From contig OY829366.1 of NCBI GenBank assembly GCA_963691755.1, positions 2,604,001-2,668,000 on the forward strand: DNA of 64,000 nt. Direction: 5' to 3'. Each line of letters begins with the position of its first letter. The stretch's first letter is position 1. Below are positions 34,201-42,076 of this stretch, one piece after another. The position numbers and the translations under genes were made by a program. Source of the stretch: Dinoroseobacter sp013215265 (GTDB taxonomy: Bacteria; Pseudomonadota; Alphaproteobacteria; Rhodobacterales; Rhodobacteraceae). The notes under the pieces are model-generated. The model did not search any database and was not told where the DNA came from. It was given only the letters and a program-made list of their open reading frames with translations.

Positions 34201-35202
34201 TTAAATCAAGCGTCCCATCGCCCCAGCGACATCGGCCATACGGCAGGAGAACCCCCACTCATTATCATACCAAGCCAGCACACGCACCGTGCGCCCGCCC
34301 ACGACCTTGGTCTGATCCGGCGCAAAAATGCAAGACTGTTGGGTGTGATTGAAGTCGATTGAAACCTTGGGCTCTGGGTCATAGGCCAGAACGGACCCTA
34401 TATGACCATTGGCCGCTTCCTGAACAATAGCATTCACCTCAGCAACGCCGACATCGCGACTGGCTTCAAAGGTCAGATCCATGGCGCTGACATTCGGGGT
34501 CGGCACACGCAAAGCCGTCCCATCGAGTTTACCAGATAATTCAGGGATCACCTCGCCGATGGCCTTTGCAGCGCCCGTTGAAGTTGGGATCATTGCCATC
34601 GCGGCAGCACGAGCCCGGTACAGGTCCTTATGGCGACGGTCCAGTGTCGGTTGATCACCCGTGTAGCTGTGGATTGTCGTCATCATACCACGTTCGATAC
34701 CGATGCCTTCGTGCAAGACTTTTGCCAGCGGAGCGAGGCAATTTGTGGTACAGGACGCATTTGACACCACGTGGTCTTCTGTCGTCAGGCTGCGATGGTT
34801 CACACCATACACGATGGTTTTATCTGCGTTTGTCGCCGGAGCAGACACCAAAACCCGTTTGGCATTCTGGTTCAGGTGAACCGCGGCTTTATCGCGTGCG
34901 TTGAATTTGCCCGTGCATTCAAGAACCACATCAACGCCGCCCCAATTGATCTCGGTCGGGTCATAAGTTGAATGCACCTTCATCGGACCACGGCCTAAAT
35001 CCATCGTGTCGCCACTGACGCGAACCTCGCCACCGAACCGGCCGTGGACGCTATCGTATTTCAGCAGGTGCGCATTTGTATCGATCGGTCCCGTCGCATT
35101 GATGGCAACAACCTGAACATCATTGCGCGCAGCCTCGGTGATATGCGCCAGCGTACAACGCCCGATCCGCCCAAAACCATTAATGCCGACAGTGACGGTC
35201 AT
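34201..35202 (-). CDS. Glyceraldehyde-3-phosphate dehydrogenase, probable NADP-type (GapB-like) copy
   Basis: A 333-residue GAPDH paralogue with catalytic C151 and H178 as in the other copy. At residue 36 it has alanine (AINATGP) where NAD-specific enzymes have aspartate; the gluconeogenic GapB of Bacillus shows the same kind of change and uses NADP. The proline in YTGDQPTLD is kept, so the switch may be partial. ATG 35202 is preceded by GAGGAG with good spacing. Three degenerate LacI-type sites lie 84-139 bases upstream. Cofactor and direction are inferred. Confidence 0.9.
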   Translation of the reverse strand: MTVTVGINGFGRIGRCTLAHITEAARNDVQVVAINATGPIDTNAHLLKYDSVHGRFGGEVRVSGDTMDLGRGPMKVHSTYDPTEINWGGVDVVLECTGKFNARDKAAVHLNQNAKRVLVSAPATNADKTIVYGVNHRSLTTEDHVVSNASCTTNCLAPLAKVLHEGIGIERGMMTTIHSYTGDQPTLDRRHKDLYRARAAAMAMIPTSTGAAKAIGEVIPELSGKLDGTALRVPTPNVSAMDLTFEASRDVGVAEVNAIVQEAANGHIGSVLAYDPEPKVSIDFNHTQQSCIFAPDQTKVVGGRTVRVLAWYDNEWGFSCRMADVAGAMGRLI

Positions 35203-35285
35203 TGCAAAATCTCCTCGCAGCATAGCCCGCGTTATGGAGCGGCTTTAAGACTATATCATTTACAAAGAAAGCCGTGGCATCAAAC

Positions 35286-35341
35286 TGTTAGCGCAAAATG
35301 TCATGAACCAGGCGGGGTTTGCGCTAACGTCCGCGCTAACA
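35286..35341. promoter_or_regulatory. Cluster of three degenerate LacI-type half-conserved sites
   Basis: Within 56 bases are TGTTAGCGC (35286), GCGCTAAC (35321) and GCGCTAACA (35333). Each matches one complete half of TGTTAGCGCTAACA, with the other half degraded (11 of 14 positions in each by my count). They lie between the divergent second gap gene and the DUF808 gene. Placement well upstream of the gap start would suit activation rather than simple repression. Inferred from sequence only. Confidence 0.45.
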
Positions 35342-35415
35342 CCATCTGCACTGTTGCAACTTGCCGTGCAAATTCGCATCGCTAGAGTGCGACTCACCCG
35401 GAATTGGAGACAAAC

Positions 35416-36369
35416 ATGAGTGGACTTCTGGCCCTTCTCGACGACGTTGCGGCAATCGCAAAAGTTGCGGCTGCCTCAGTGGACGATGTTGTCGCTCAAG
35501 CCACCAAGGCCGGCGCAAAGGCGGCAGGTGCTGTCATTGACGATGCAGCGGTGACGCCGAAATATGTGCAAGGATTTGCGCCTGCGCGCGAACTGCCCAT
35601 TGTTTGGAAGATTGCCCGCGCGTCGATCCTGAACAAACTTCTGATATTGCTTCCCGTCGCGCTGCTTTTGTCAGCTTTCGCACCCTGGGCGATAGCGCCG
35701 CTTCTTATGCTAGGTGGGGGGTATTTATGCTACGAGGGCGCACATAAAGTTGCCCATTGGCTCAACCCGCCTGAGCATATCGAGACACCGCTAGACGAGA
35801 AGGTCAAAGACGCTGCCCATCTCGAAGAGCAGAAGGTAGCTGGCGCAATCAAGACAGACTTTATCCTTTCAGCAGAGATCATGACGATCGCACTGGCCGC
35901 CCTGCCCCCGTCCAATATCTACATGCAGGCGGCTGTCCTTGCGGTGGTCGCGGTTGGGATTACGGCGATGGTCTACGGAGCCGTTGCCTTGATCGTGAAG
36001 GCCGATGACGTTGGCCTTCATATGGCTGCGGAAAGCGCAACTGGGTTCATGCATGCCATCGGACGCGGCATCGTTCGCGGCATGCCGGGTTTCATGCGTC
36101 TTCTGATGATCGTCGGCACCGCCGCCATGCTTTGGGTGGGCGGTTCAATCATCGTGCATTCGCTGGCGCAGATGGGTTACGCGGGACTGGAACATGCGAT
36201 CGATGGTGTTGCCGGGTCAGTGGCGCATAATCTCGTCGCCATAGAAGGCTTTGCCAAGTGGTTCGTGAAGGCTGCAATCGATGGCGTGCTTGGACTGGTT
36301 GTGGGTCTTGTGCTTCTACCTTTCGTAAATGCCGCGTCCGGAGCGTTTGGAAAATCCGCCGCGCATTAG
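35416..36369 (+). CDS. DUF808 family membrane protein (YedI-like)
   Basis: A 317-residue inner-membrane protein of the DUF808/YedI family. The N terminus MSGLLALLDDVAAIAKVAAASVDDV and PKYVQGFAPARELPIVWKI are family hallmarks; several hydrophobic segments (about residues 75-110, 155-195, 220-245 and 285-310) indicate multiple membrane passes. ATG 35416 follows GGAG; an in-frame TTG at 35404 overlaps that site and is less likely. Its function is unknown. It is divergent from the second gap gene. Confidence 0.87.
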   Translation: MSGLLALLDDVAAIAKVAAASVDDVVAQATKAGAKAAGAVIDDAAVTPKYVQGFAPARELPIVWKIARASILNKLLILLPVALLLSAFAPWAIAPLLMLGGGYLCYEGAHKVAHWLNPPEHIETPLDEKVKDAAHLEEQKVAGAIKTDFILSAEIMTIALAALPPSNIYMQAAVLAVVAVGITAMVYGAVALIVKADDVGLHMAAESATGFMHAIGRGIVRGMPGFMRLLMIVGTAAMLWVGGSIIVHSLAQMGYAGLEHAIDGVAGSVAHNLVAIEGFAKWFVKAAIDGVLGLVVGLVLLPFVNAASGAFGKSAAH

Positions 36370-36504
36370 GGCTTTAGCGCCGTCAATTCCGCATAACCCA
36401 AAAGGTCTGTAGCTGCATCTGCAGAAGCGTGAATGCGGCGGCTTCACGCGCACGACCCAGTATTTTATCTTGGCAAAACCAGCCAATGCCGGTTTGCTGA
36501 ACTC

Positions 36505-37638
36505 ATGGCGATAAAGACCCCCAGCTTCACCATGGGTATCGAGGAAGAATACCTCCTCGTTGACAAAGACACTTATGACCTTGCCGAGGCTCCTGAAGGA
36601 CTGATCGAAGACTGCGCCGAGGCTCTGGAAGGACGCGTGAGCCCCGAGTTTCTCGCCTGCCAAGTCGAGATTGGGACCGGGATTTGCGCAAATATCTCTG
36701 AGGCTCGAGACGACTTGAAGCGCCTGCGCAGCACTGTGGCACAGAAGGCTGCCGAGCATAACCTCGCCCCAATCGCTGTATCCTGCCATCCCTTTTCCGA
36801 TTGGAAAGACCAGCACCATACTGACAAGGCAAGATATAACGACCTTGAACGTGCGTTGGGTGGAGTTGCGCGGCGTATGCTCATCTGCGGAATGCATGTA
36901 CATATCGGGATCGAAGATGATGGGCTTCGCATCGATCTGATGAACCAGTTCCGGTATATCCTGCCACATCTGCTGGCACTGTCGACATCCTCGCCTTTCT
37001 GGCAAGGCCAAGACACGCGATTGGCGAGCTACCGTATGACAGTCTTCGACAACCTGCCGCGCACAGGCTTACCGCCGCAGTTTTCATCTTGGAGTGACTA
37101 TGAACGCACTACAGGCACCTTGATCGATCTGGGAATTATCGAAGACACCACGAAAATCTGGTGGGACCTTCGGCCCAGCCACAAGTTCCCAACACTTGAG
37201 ACGCGCATCTGCGATGTCTCCCCTCGGATGGAACAAACACTTGGTCTCGCAGCCATGGTGCAATGCGTCACGCGCATGATGTGGCGCTTGCGCGCTCAAA
37301 ACCTGAGTTGGCGCGCCTATGACCGCTTCCTGATCGAAGAAAATAGGTGGCGCGCGCTGCGATACGGATGCGGCGAAGGGCTCATTGATTTTGGCACTCA
37401 TGAGATCATTCCCATGGATCAGCTGATCGATGAATTGATCGACCTCGTCACAGAAGATGCCGAATGCCTTGGGTGCGCCGATGAACTTCATGCGTTGCGC
37501 GCACGCATGGCCGACGGTTCATCTGCAGACAGACAGCGAAAGGTTTTCAGATCCGCAATGGATAAGGGCGAGGACCGGGATGCGGCACTCAAAAACGTAG
37601 TCGCACACCTGATCGAGGAATATCACGTAGACCTGTGA
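36505..37638 (+). CDS. Carboxylate-amine ligase, YbdK/GCS2 family
   Basis: A 377-residue ATP-dependent ligase of the GCS2/YbdK family, with weak gamma-glutamylcysteine-forming activity known in E. coli YbdK. The N-terminal SFTMGIEEEYLLVD at residues 7-20, ICGMHVHIGIED near residue 130 and ISEARDDLKRLRS are typical of the family. I start at ATG 36505, directly ahead of the conserved start; the frame is open to 36433. It is downstream of DUF808 on the same strand and upstream of the valine genes. True substrate unknown. Confidence 0.86.
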   Translation: MAIKTPSFTMGIEEEYLLVDKDTYDLAEAPEGLIEDCAEALEGRVSPEFLACQVEIGTGICANISEARDDLKRLRSTVAQKAAEHNLAPIAVSCHPFSDWKDQHHTDKARYNDLERALGGVARRMLICGMHVHIGIEDDGLRIDLMNQFRYILPHLLALSTSSPFWQGQDTRLASYRMTVFDNLPRTGLPPQFSSWSDYERTTGTLIDLGIIEDTTKIWWDLRPSHKFPTLETRICDVSPRMEQTLGLAAMVQCVTRMMWRLRAQNLSWRAYDRFLIEENRWRALRYGCGEGLIDFGTHEIIPMDQLIDELIDLVTEDAECLGCADELHALRARMADGSSADRQRKVFRSAMDKGEDRDAALKNVVAHLIEEYHVDL

Positions 37639-37679
37639 CCAATTACGCCTTGCGTCACAACGCGTGGGGCTTCAAAAAG

Positions 37680-37693
37680 TGAACAATTGTTCA
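37680..37693. promoter_or_regulatory. Perfect palindrome TGAACAATTGTTCA before the valine genes
   Basis: A 14-base uninterrupted palindrome ending 19 bases before the ATG of the acyl-CoA dehydrogenase gene and overlapping the likely promoter. The form suits a TetR- or GntR-type repressor of acyl-CoA metabolism; which one cannot be told. It differs from the TTTGC dyads at mmsA, so the two valine loci are probably under different regulators. Confidence 0.5.
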
Positions 37694-37712
37694 ATTACGT
37701 TGGGAGGCGTGG

Positions 37713-38852
37713 ATGGACTTTGCGATGACCGAAGAACAGACGGCGATCTTCGATATGGCGCGCGATTGGGGGCAAGAACACGTTGCCCCTTTTGCGCGCG
37801 ACTGGGATGCCGCTGGCGAAATTCCGAAAACACTCTGGCCGCGCATCGCGGAACTCGGATTTGGCGGGCTTTACGTGTCGGAAAACTCCGGCGGATCTGG
37901 TTTGTCACGTCTTGAAGCGACGTTGGTGTTTGAGGCTTTGGCAATGTCATGCGCGTCGGTCTCAGCTTTTTTGTCGATCCACAACATGGTCGCCTACATG
38001 ATCGACGCCCACGGATCCGAAGAGCTGAAAGAACGCATCTTACCAACTGCGCTCAGCATGGAGACCGTTTTATCCTATTGCCTGACTGAACCGGGATCGG
38101 GCAGCGACGCAGCAGCTCTGAAAACAAGGGCCACCAAGATGAACGACGGCTGGCACCTTACTGGAACAAAGGCATTTATTTCCGGTGGCGGCTATTCGGA
38201 CGCTTATATCGTGATGTGCCGAACCGGTGATGACACACCACGTGGAATCTCCGCCATTCTGGTCGAGGATGGCGCGCAGGGTCTGTCCTTTGGGGGCCTT
38301 GAAGACAAGATGGGCTGGCGCAACCAGCCGACGCGACAGGTTCAGATGGACGATTGCGTGAGCCCCATTGAGAATCTGCTCGGCGAAGAAGGCAGCGGCT
38401 TCAAATACGCCATGGCGGGACTGGATGGGGGACGCCTGAACATCGCCGCGTGTTCTCTGGGCGCAGCCCAGGCGGCGTTGGATGCAACCCAAGCCTATAT
38501 GTCCGAGCGCAAGGCTTTCGGAAAACCGATCGACCAGTTCCAGGCGCTGCAGTTCCGCCTAGCGGATATGGAGATCGAACTGCAAGCCGCCCGCGTCTTT
38601 CTGCGCCAGGCAGCTTGGAAGCTCGATAATGGGGCGCCAGATGCGTCCACGCACTGCGCTATGGCTAAGAAATTCGTGACCGAAGCGGGCAGTCGCGTGG
38701 CCGATCAATGCCTGCAACTGCATGGAGGCTACGGTTATCTTGCGGATTACGGCATTGAGAAAATCGTACGCGATCTCCGGGTGCACCAGATCCTAGAGGG
38801 AACCAATGAGATCATGCGCGTGATTGTTGCGCGTTCGATGATGAAGGCCTGA
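37713..38852 (+). CDS. Acyl-CoA dehydrogenase, probable isobutyryl-CoA dehydrogenase
   Basis: A 379-residue FAD flavoprotein that oxidises a short branched acyl-CoA to its enoyl-CoA. Family sites are YCLTEPGSGSDAAALKTRA, AFISGGGYSD and the C-terminal LHGGYGYLADYGIEKIVRDLRVHQILEGTNEIMR region (quoted key: LEGTNEIMRVIVAR), where the catalytic glutamate is expected. Together with the hydrolase and MmsB that follow, it fits the isobutyryl-CoA step of valine breakdown. GGGAGG precedes ATG 37713. The next gene starts one base after its stop, so they form an operon. Confidence 0.9.
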   Translation: MDFAMTEEQTAIFDMARDWGQEHVAPFARDWDAAGEIPKTLWPRIAELGFGGLYVSENSGGSGLSRLEATLVFEALAMSCASVSAFLSIHNMVAYMIDAHGSEELKERILPTALSMETVLSYCLTEPGSGSDAAALKTRATKMNDGWHLTGTKAFISGGGYSDAYIVMCRTGDDTPRGISAILVEDGAQGLSFGGLEDKMGWRNQPTRQVQMDDCVSPIENLLGEEGSGFKYAMAGLDGGRLNIAACSLGAAQAALDATQAYMSERKAFGKPIDQFQALQFRLADMEIELQAARVFLRQAAWKLDNGAPDASTHCAMAKKFVTEAGSRVADQCLQLHGGYGYLADYGIEKIVRDLRVHQILEGTNEIMRVIVARSMMKA

Positions 38853-38853
38853 C

Positions 38854-39906
38854 ATGAGCGGTGATATTCTGATCCGCAAGGAAGGCCGCGCGGGCCGGAT
38901 AACGTTGAACCGGCCCGACGCACTAAACGCCCTGACCTATGACATGATCCTCAGGATCGATGCAATTTTGGCTGAGTGGCGTTTTGAGGATGATGTGAAC
39001 CTTGTGGTGATCGACGCGGCTGGCGAAAGGGCGTTTTGTTCTGGTGGCGACATTGTCGATATGTATGAAACCGGAAAAGCGGGCGACTATAGCTATGGTC
39101 GCAGGTTCTGGCGCGACGAATATCGCATGAACGCAGTCATTGCGACCTATCCCAAGCCCGTTGTCAGCTTTCTGCAAGGGTTCACGATGGGAGGCGGCGT
39201 TGGCGTTGGGTGCCATGCGTCCCATCGTGTGGTCTGTGAAAGCAGCAAGATCGCAATGCCAGAGGTGAGCATTGGCCTAATCCCGGATGTCGGCGGCACG
39301 TATCTTTTGGGACGCGCGCCAGGGCGCCTCGGAGAATACCTTGGCCTGACCGCAACGCGCATGGGGCCCGGGGATGCCATCCTTGTCGGATTTGCAGATC
39401 ATTTTGTGCCTGTCGAACAGTGGCCTGAGGTGATCGACGACCTGACAAGTACGGGCGATGTGCATCGACTGACAAACGCCGCACACGCAGCCCCACAGAG
39501 CCCGCTGGAGGCCCAATCCGAAACCATCCGGAGATATTTTCAGGGTGAGACCTTGGGGGATATCGTGTCACGGCTCGAAAGCGAGACGGATGAAATCGCC
39601 CAGAATGCACTGAAAGCGCTGAACCGCAACGCCCCGCTAGCAACCGCGTGCGCGCTTGCGATGATCCGGCGCGCGCGCGTTGAAAAAGACATTCACAAAG
39701 CGCTCTTTCAGGAATTTCGCTATGTATGGCGCGCCGCGGAACAGGGAGATTTCGTCGAAGGCATTCGGGCTGCGATCATCGACAAAGACCGCTCTCCGAA
39801 ATGGGCACATGACGGGCCAAAGGCTGTGCAACCAGCCGATGTATCTGCAATGCTGAAGCCCCTTGGGGAAGACGACCTGAAATTTGAGACGGAGGAAAAG
39901 CCATGA
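38854..39906 (+). CDS. 3-Hydroxyisobutyryl-CoA hydrolase (enoyl-CoA hydratase family)
   Basis: A 350-residue crotonase-fold enzyme longer than plain enoyl-CoA hydratases, as expected for 3-hydroxyisobutyryl-CoA hydrolase, which releases 3-hydroxyisobutyrate in valine breakdown. Visible are the start segment AGRITLNRPDALNAL, the oxyanion-hole region AFCSGGDIVDMYE, MGGGVGVGCHASHRV and the catalytic-region MPEVSIGLIPDVGGTYLL. It overlaps mmsB by four bases. The role follows from its length and position; a plain hydratase is less likely. Confidence 0.88.
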   Translation: MSGDILIRKEGRAGRITLNRPDALNALTYDMILRIDAILAEWRFEDDVNLVVIDAAGERAFCSGGDIVDMYETGKAGDYSYGRRFWRDEYRMNAVIATYPKPVVSFLQGFTMGGGVGVGCHASHRVVCESSKIAMPEVSIGLIPDVGGTYLLGRAPGRLGEYLGLTATRMGPGDAILVGFADHFVPVEQWPEVIDDLTSTGDVHRLTNAAHAAPQSPLEAQSETIRRYFQGETLGDIVSRLESETDEIAQNALKALNRNAPLATACALAMIRRARVEKDIHKALFQEFRYVWRAAEQGDFVEGIRAAIIDKDRSPKWAHDGPKAVQPADVSAMLKPLGEDDLKFETEEKP

Positions 39907-40775
39907 AGATCGGTTTCATCGGATTGGGTAATATGGGCGCCCCGATGGCGGTAAACCTCGCCAAAGCCGGACACGAAGTTGTTGGCTTCGATGTCACAGG
40001 CGTTCAGCCAGAGGGCGTGAGCATTGCCGAAAACGGCGCGGACGCGGCCAAAGGTGCCGAGGTCGTCATCACAATGCTGCCGAACGGGTCCATTCTGCGC
40101 AACGTGGCCAACGAAGTCCTGCCCGCGATGCACCCCGGTGCGGTTTTGCTGGATTGCTCGACTGTGGATGTCGAAAGCGCGCGCGCCGTGGCAGATCAGG
40201 CTTCTGCCGCAGAGGTATTGCCGCTCGACGCACCGGTCTCAGGCGGAACAGGCGGAGCGAGTGCCGGAACACTGACCTTTATGGTGGGCGGACCAGAAGA
40301 GGGCGTCGAAATTGCAGCGCCGCTTTTTGAGATTATGGGCCAAAAGCACGTACATTGCGGTCCTGCGGGCAATGGTCAGGCGGCCAAAATCTGCAACAAT
40401 ATGATCCTTGGCGTCACCATGATCGCAACCTGCGAGGCCTTCGCGTTGGCGGACAAACTGGGCCTCGACCGTCAAGCGATGTTCGACGTGGTCTCAACCT
40501 CGTCAGGCTACAGCTGGACCATGAATGCCTATTGCCCCGCGCCCGGCGTCGGACCGCAAAGCCCTTCGGACAATGACTACAAACCTGGCTTTGCCTCTGC
40601 ACTGATGCTCAAAGACCTTCGTCTCAGCCAGCAGGCTGCAGAAGGCGCCGACGCTGACACGCCCATGGGGGCGCATGCAATGGCGCTCTATCAGCAATTC
40701 GTTGAATCAGAGGGTATGGGAGACATGGACTTTTCGGCCATGCTCCCGCGTTTCGAGAAGCGTGGGCGCAGCTAG
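39903..40775 (+). CDS. mmsB: 3-Hydroxyisobutyrate dehydrogenase
   Basis: A 290-residue NAD-dependent dehydrogenase that oxidises 3-hydroxyisobutyrate to methylmalonate semialdehyde, the substrate of MmsA. The Rossmann start is GFIGLGNMGAPMAVNLAKAG, the substrate motif is DAPVSGGTGGASAGTL at 109-124, and the catalytic lysine is K162 in GNGQAAKICNNM. It closes the operon dehydrogenase-hydrolase-mmsB with a four-base overlap. Its stop shares the bases CTAG with the stop of the convergent enoyl-CoA hydratase gene. Confidence 0.95.
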   Translation: MKIGFIGLGNMGAPMAVNLAKAGHEVVGFDVTGVQPEGVSIAENGADAAKGAEVVITMLPNGSILRNVANEVLPAMHPGAVLLDCSTVDVESARAVADQASAAEVLPLDAPVSGGTGGASAGTLTFMVGGPEEGVEIAAPLFEIMGQKHVHCGPAGNGQAAKICNNMILGVTMIATCEAFALADKLGLDRQAMFDVVSTSSGYSWTMNAYCPAPGVGPQSPSDNDYKPGFASALMLKDLRLSQQAAEGADADTPMGAHAMALYQQFVESEGMGDMDFSAMLPRFEKRGRS

Positions 40776-41548
40776 CGCCCTTCGAAACTTGCCGGACGTT
40801 TCTCAAGAAACGCGAGCACACCTTCCTGAAAATCACGGGTCTGACCGCAGCGTCCTTGTAGTTTTGCCTCCAGCGCGAGTTGCTCATCCAAATCGTTGCT
40901 AAAGCTTTCGCGCAGCGCCTGTTTGACATTCATGTAGGCTTGGGTCGGACCTTCTGCCAGTTGTTTGGCCCGTGCCTTCCAGACGGTCTCGAACATCTCA
41001 TCTGGCACAGCTTCCCAGATCATACCCCAATCTGAAGCCTGACGCGCCGTGATCTTTTCGGCGAACAGGGAGGCTCCCATGGCTTTGGCAAACCCCATCT
41101 GGCGCGGAAGCCAATAGGTTCCACCGGCATCCGGAATAAGTCCAATGCGCGTGAAGGCCTGCATGAACACAGCACTCTCTGTCGCGATGACGACATCAGC
41201 GGCGAGCGCGAGGTTCGCACCTGCACCTGCCGCCACGCCATTTACGACAGAGATTACAGGGACCGGACAGTCGATGATCGATTTCAGCATCGGGACATAT
41301 TCGTCCCGCAAAGTGCGTTCCAGATCAATACTGGCCGCGTTGCCGCCGTCCCCAAGATCCTGCCCTGAACAGAAAGCGCGCCCTGCCCCGGTGATCACGA
41401 CAACCCGCGCCTCGGTTGCGGCAAACCGCATCGCATCGGTAATCTCTGCACGCATCTGAACGTTCATGGCGTTCATGACCTCAGGACGGTTCAGGCGTAG
41501 GATCGCCAGCCCATCTTTGATGTCGAATTCGATTTCTTTGTAGATCAT
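40772..41548 (-). CDS. Enoyl-CoA hydratase/isomerase, PaaG-like
   Basis: A 258-residue crotonase-family enzyme. The oxyanion-hole segment GRAFCSGQDLGDGG and AGAGANLALAADVVIA are clear, and the pattern FTRIGLIPDAGGTYWLPRQMG is typical of the PaaG/PaaB isomerase-hydratase group that acts in phenylacetate or aromatic-acyl-CoA breakdown. No other phenylacetate genes are nearby, so a general beta-oxidation role is equally possible. ATG 41548 is chosen over a start at 41581, since the N terminus MIYKEIEFDIKDG fits the family. It is convergent with mmsB. Confidence 0.82.
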   Translation of the reverse strand: MIYKEIEFDIKDGLAILRLNRPEVMNAMNVQMRAEITDAMRFAATEARVVVITGAGRAFCSGQDLGDGGNAASIDLERTLRDEYVPMLKSIIDCPVPVISVVNGVAAGAGANLALAADVVIATESAVFMQAFTRIGLIPDAGGTYWLPRQMGFAKAMGASLFAEKITARQASDWGMIWEAVPDEMFETVWKARAKQLAEGPTQAYMNVKQALRESFSNDLDEQLALEAKLQGRCGQTRDFQEGVLAFLEKRPASFEGR

Positions 41549-41617
41549 GGAGGATGTCCTTTGAAGGGTTGTGCGAACCATATCAAAGGTATCAGCGAGG
41601 AAAAGCGGAACGCGCCG

Positions 41618-42076
41618 TCACTCGTCCTTAAGCAGGGCTTTAAGGCGGGCCTGATCTTCTGCACTCAGCGCCTCGACCGGATCAGTTGCTAATTTTCGGC
41701 CGCGGATGTAGCCAATTCCTACCCCAACCGCGATTAACAACATCAGCGGGCCGGCCAGCCACAAAAGGATGCTCGACCCACTGGTCGACGGGCGCAACAG
41801 AACATATTCTCCGTAACGTTCGACCAGAAACGCGATCACTTCATCATCCGTATCGCCCGCCAGAAGCCGTTCCCGCACCAAAAGACGCAGGTCGCGGGCA
41901 AGTTCCGCGTTGGACTCGTCGATGCTCTCATTGCGGCAAACAAGGCAGCGTAGTTCTGCAGACAGGTCCCGCGCACGTTCTTCAAGAACGGGATCATCCA
42001 ATATCTCATCTGGCTCCACAGCGAAGGATGGCATGGCTACCAGCAGAGCCAGCGTAAGAGCTATAACCCGGATCAC
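41618..42076 (-). CDS. ccmH: Cytochrome c-type biogenesis protein CcmH
   Basis: A 152-residue membrane protein that handles apocytochrome c thiols for heme attachment. It has a signal peptide (VIALTLALLVAMPSFAV), the redox motif LRCLVCRNESI with C44 and C47, and a C-terminal transmembrane helix about residues 104-126. The start is GTG at 42074-42076, which overlaps the ccmF stop as GTGA; a longer frame with an upstream ATG runs through ccmF and is rejected. It is the short form, lacking the CcmI-like TPR part. Confidence 0.9.
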   Translation of the reverse strand: MIRVIALTLALLVAMPSFAVEPDEILDDPVLEERARDLSAELRCLVCRNESIDESNAELARDLRLLVRERLLAGDTDDEVIAFLVERYGEYVLLRPSTSGSSILLWLAGPLMLLIAVGVGIGYIRGRKLATDPVEALSAEDQARLKALLKDE

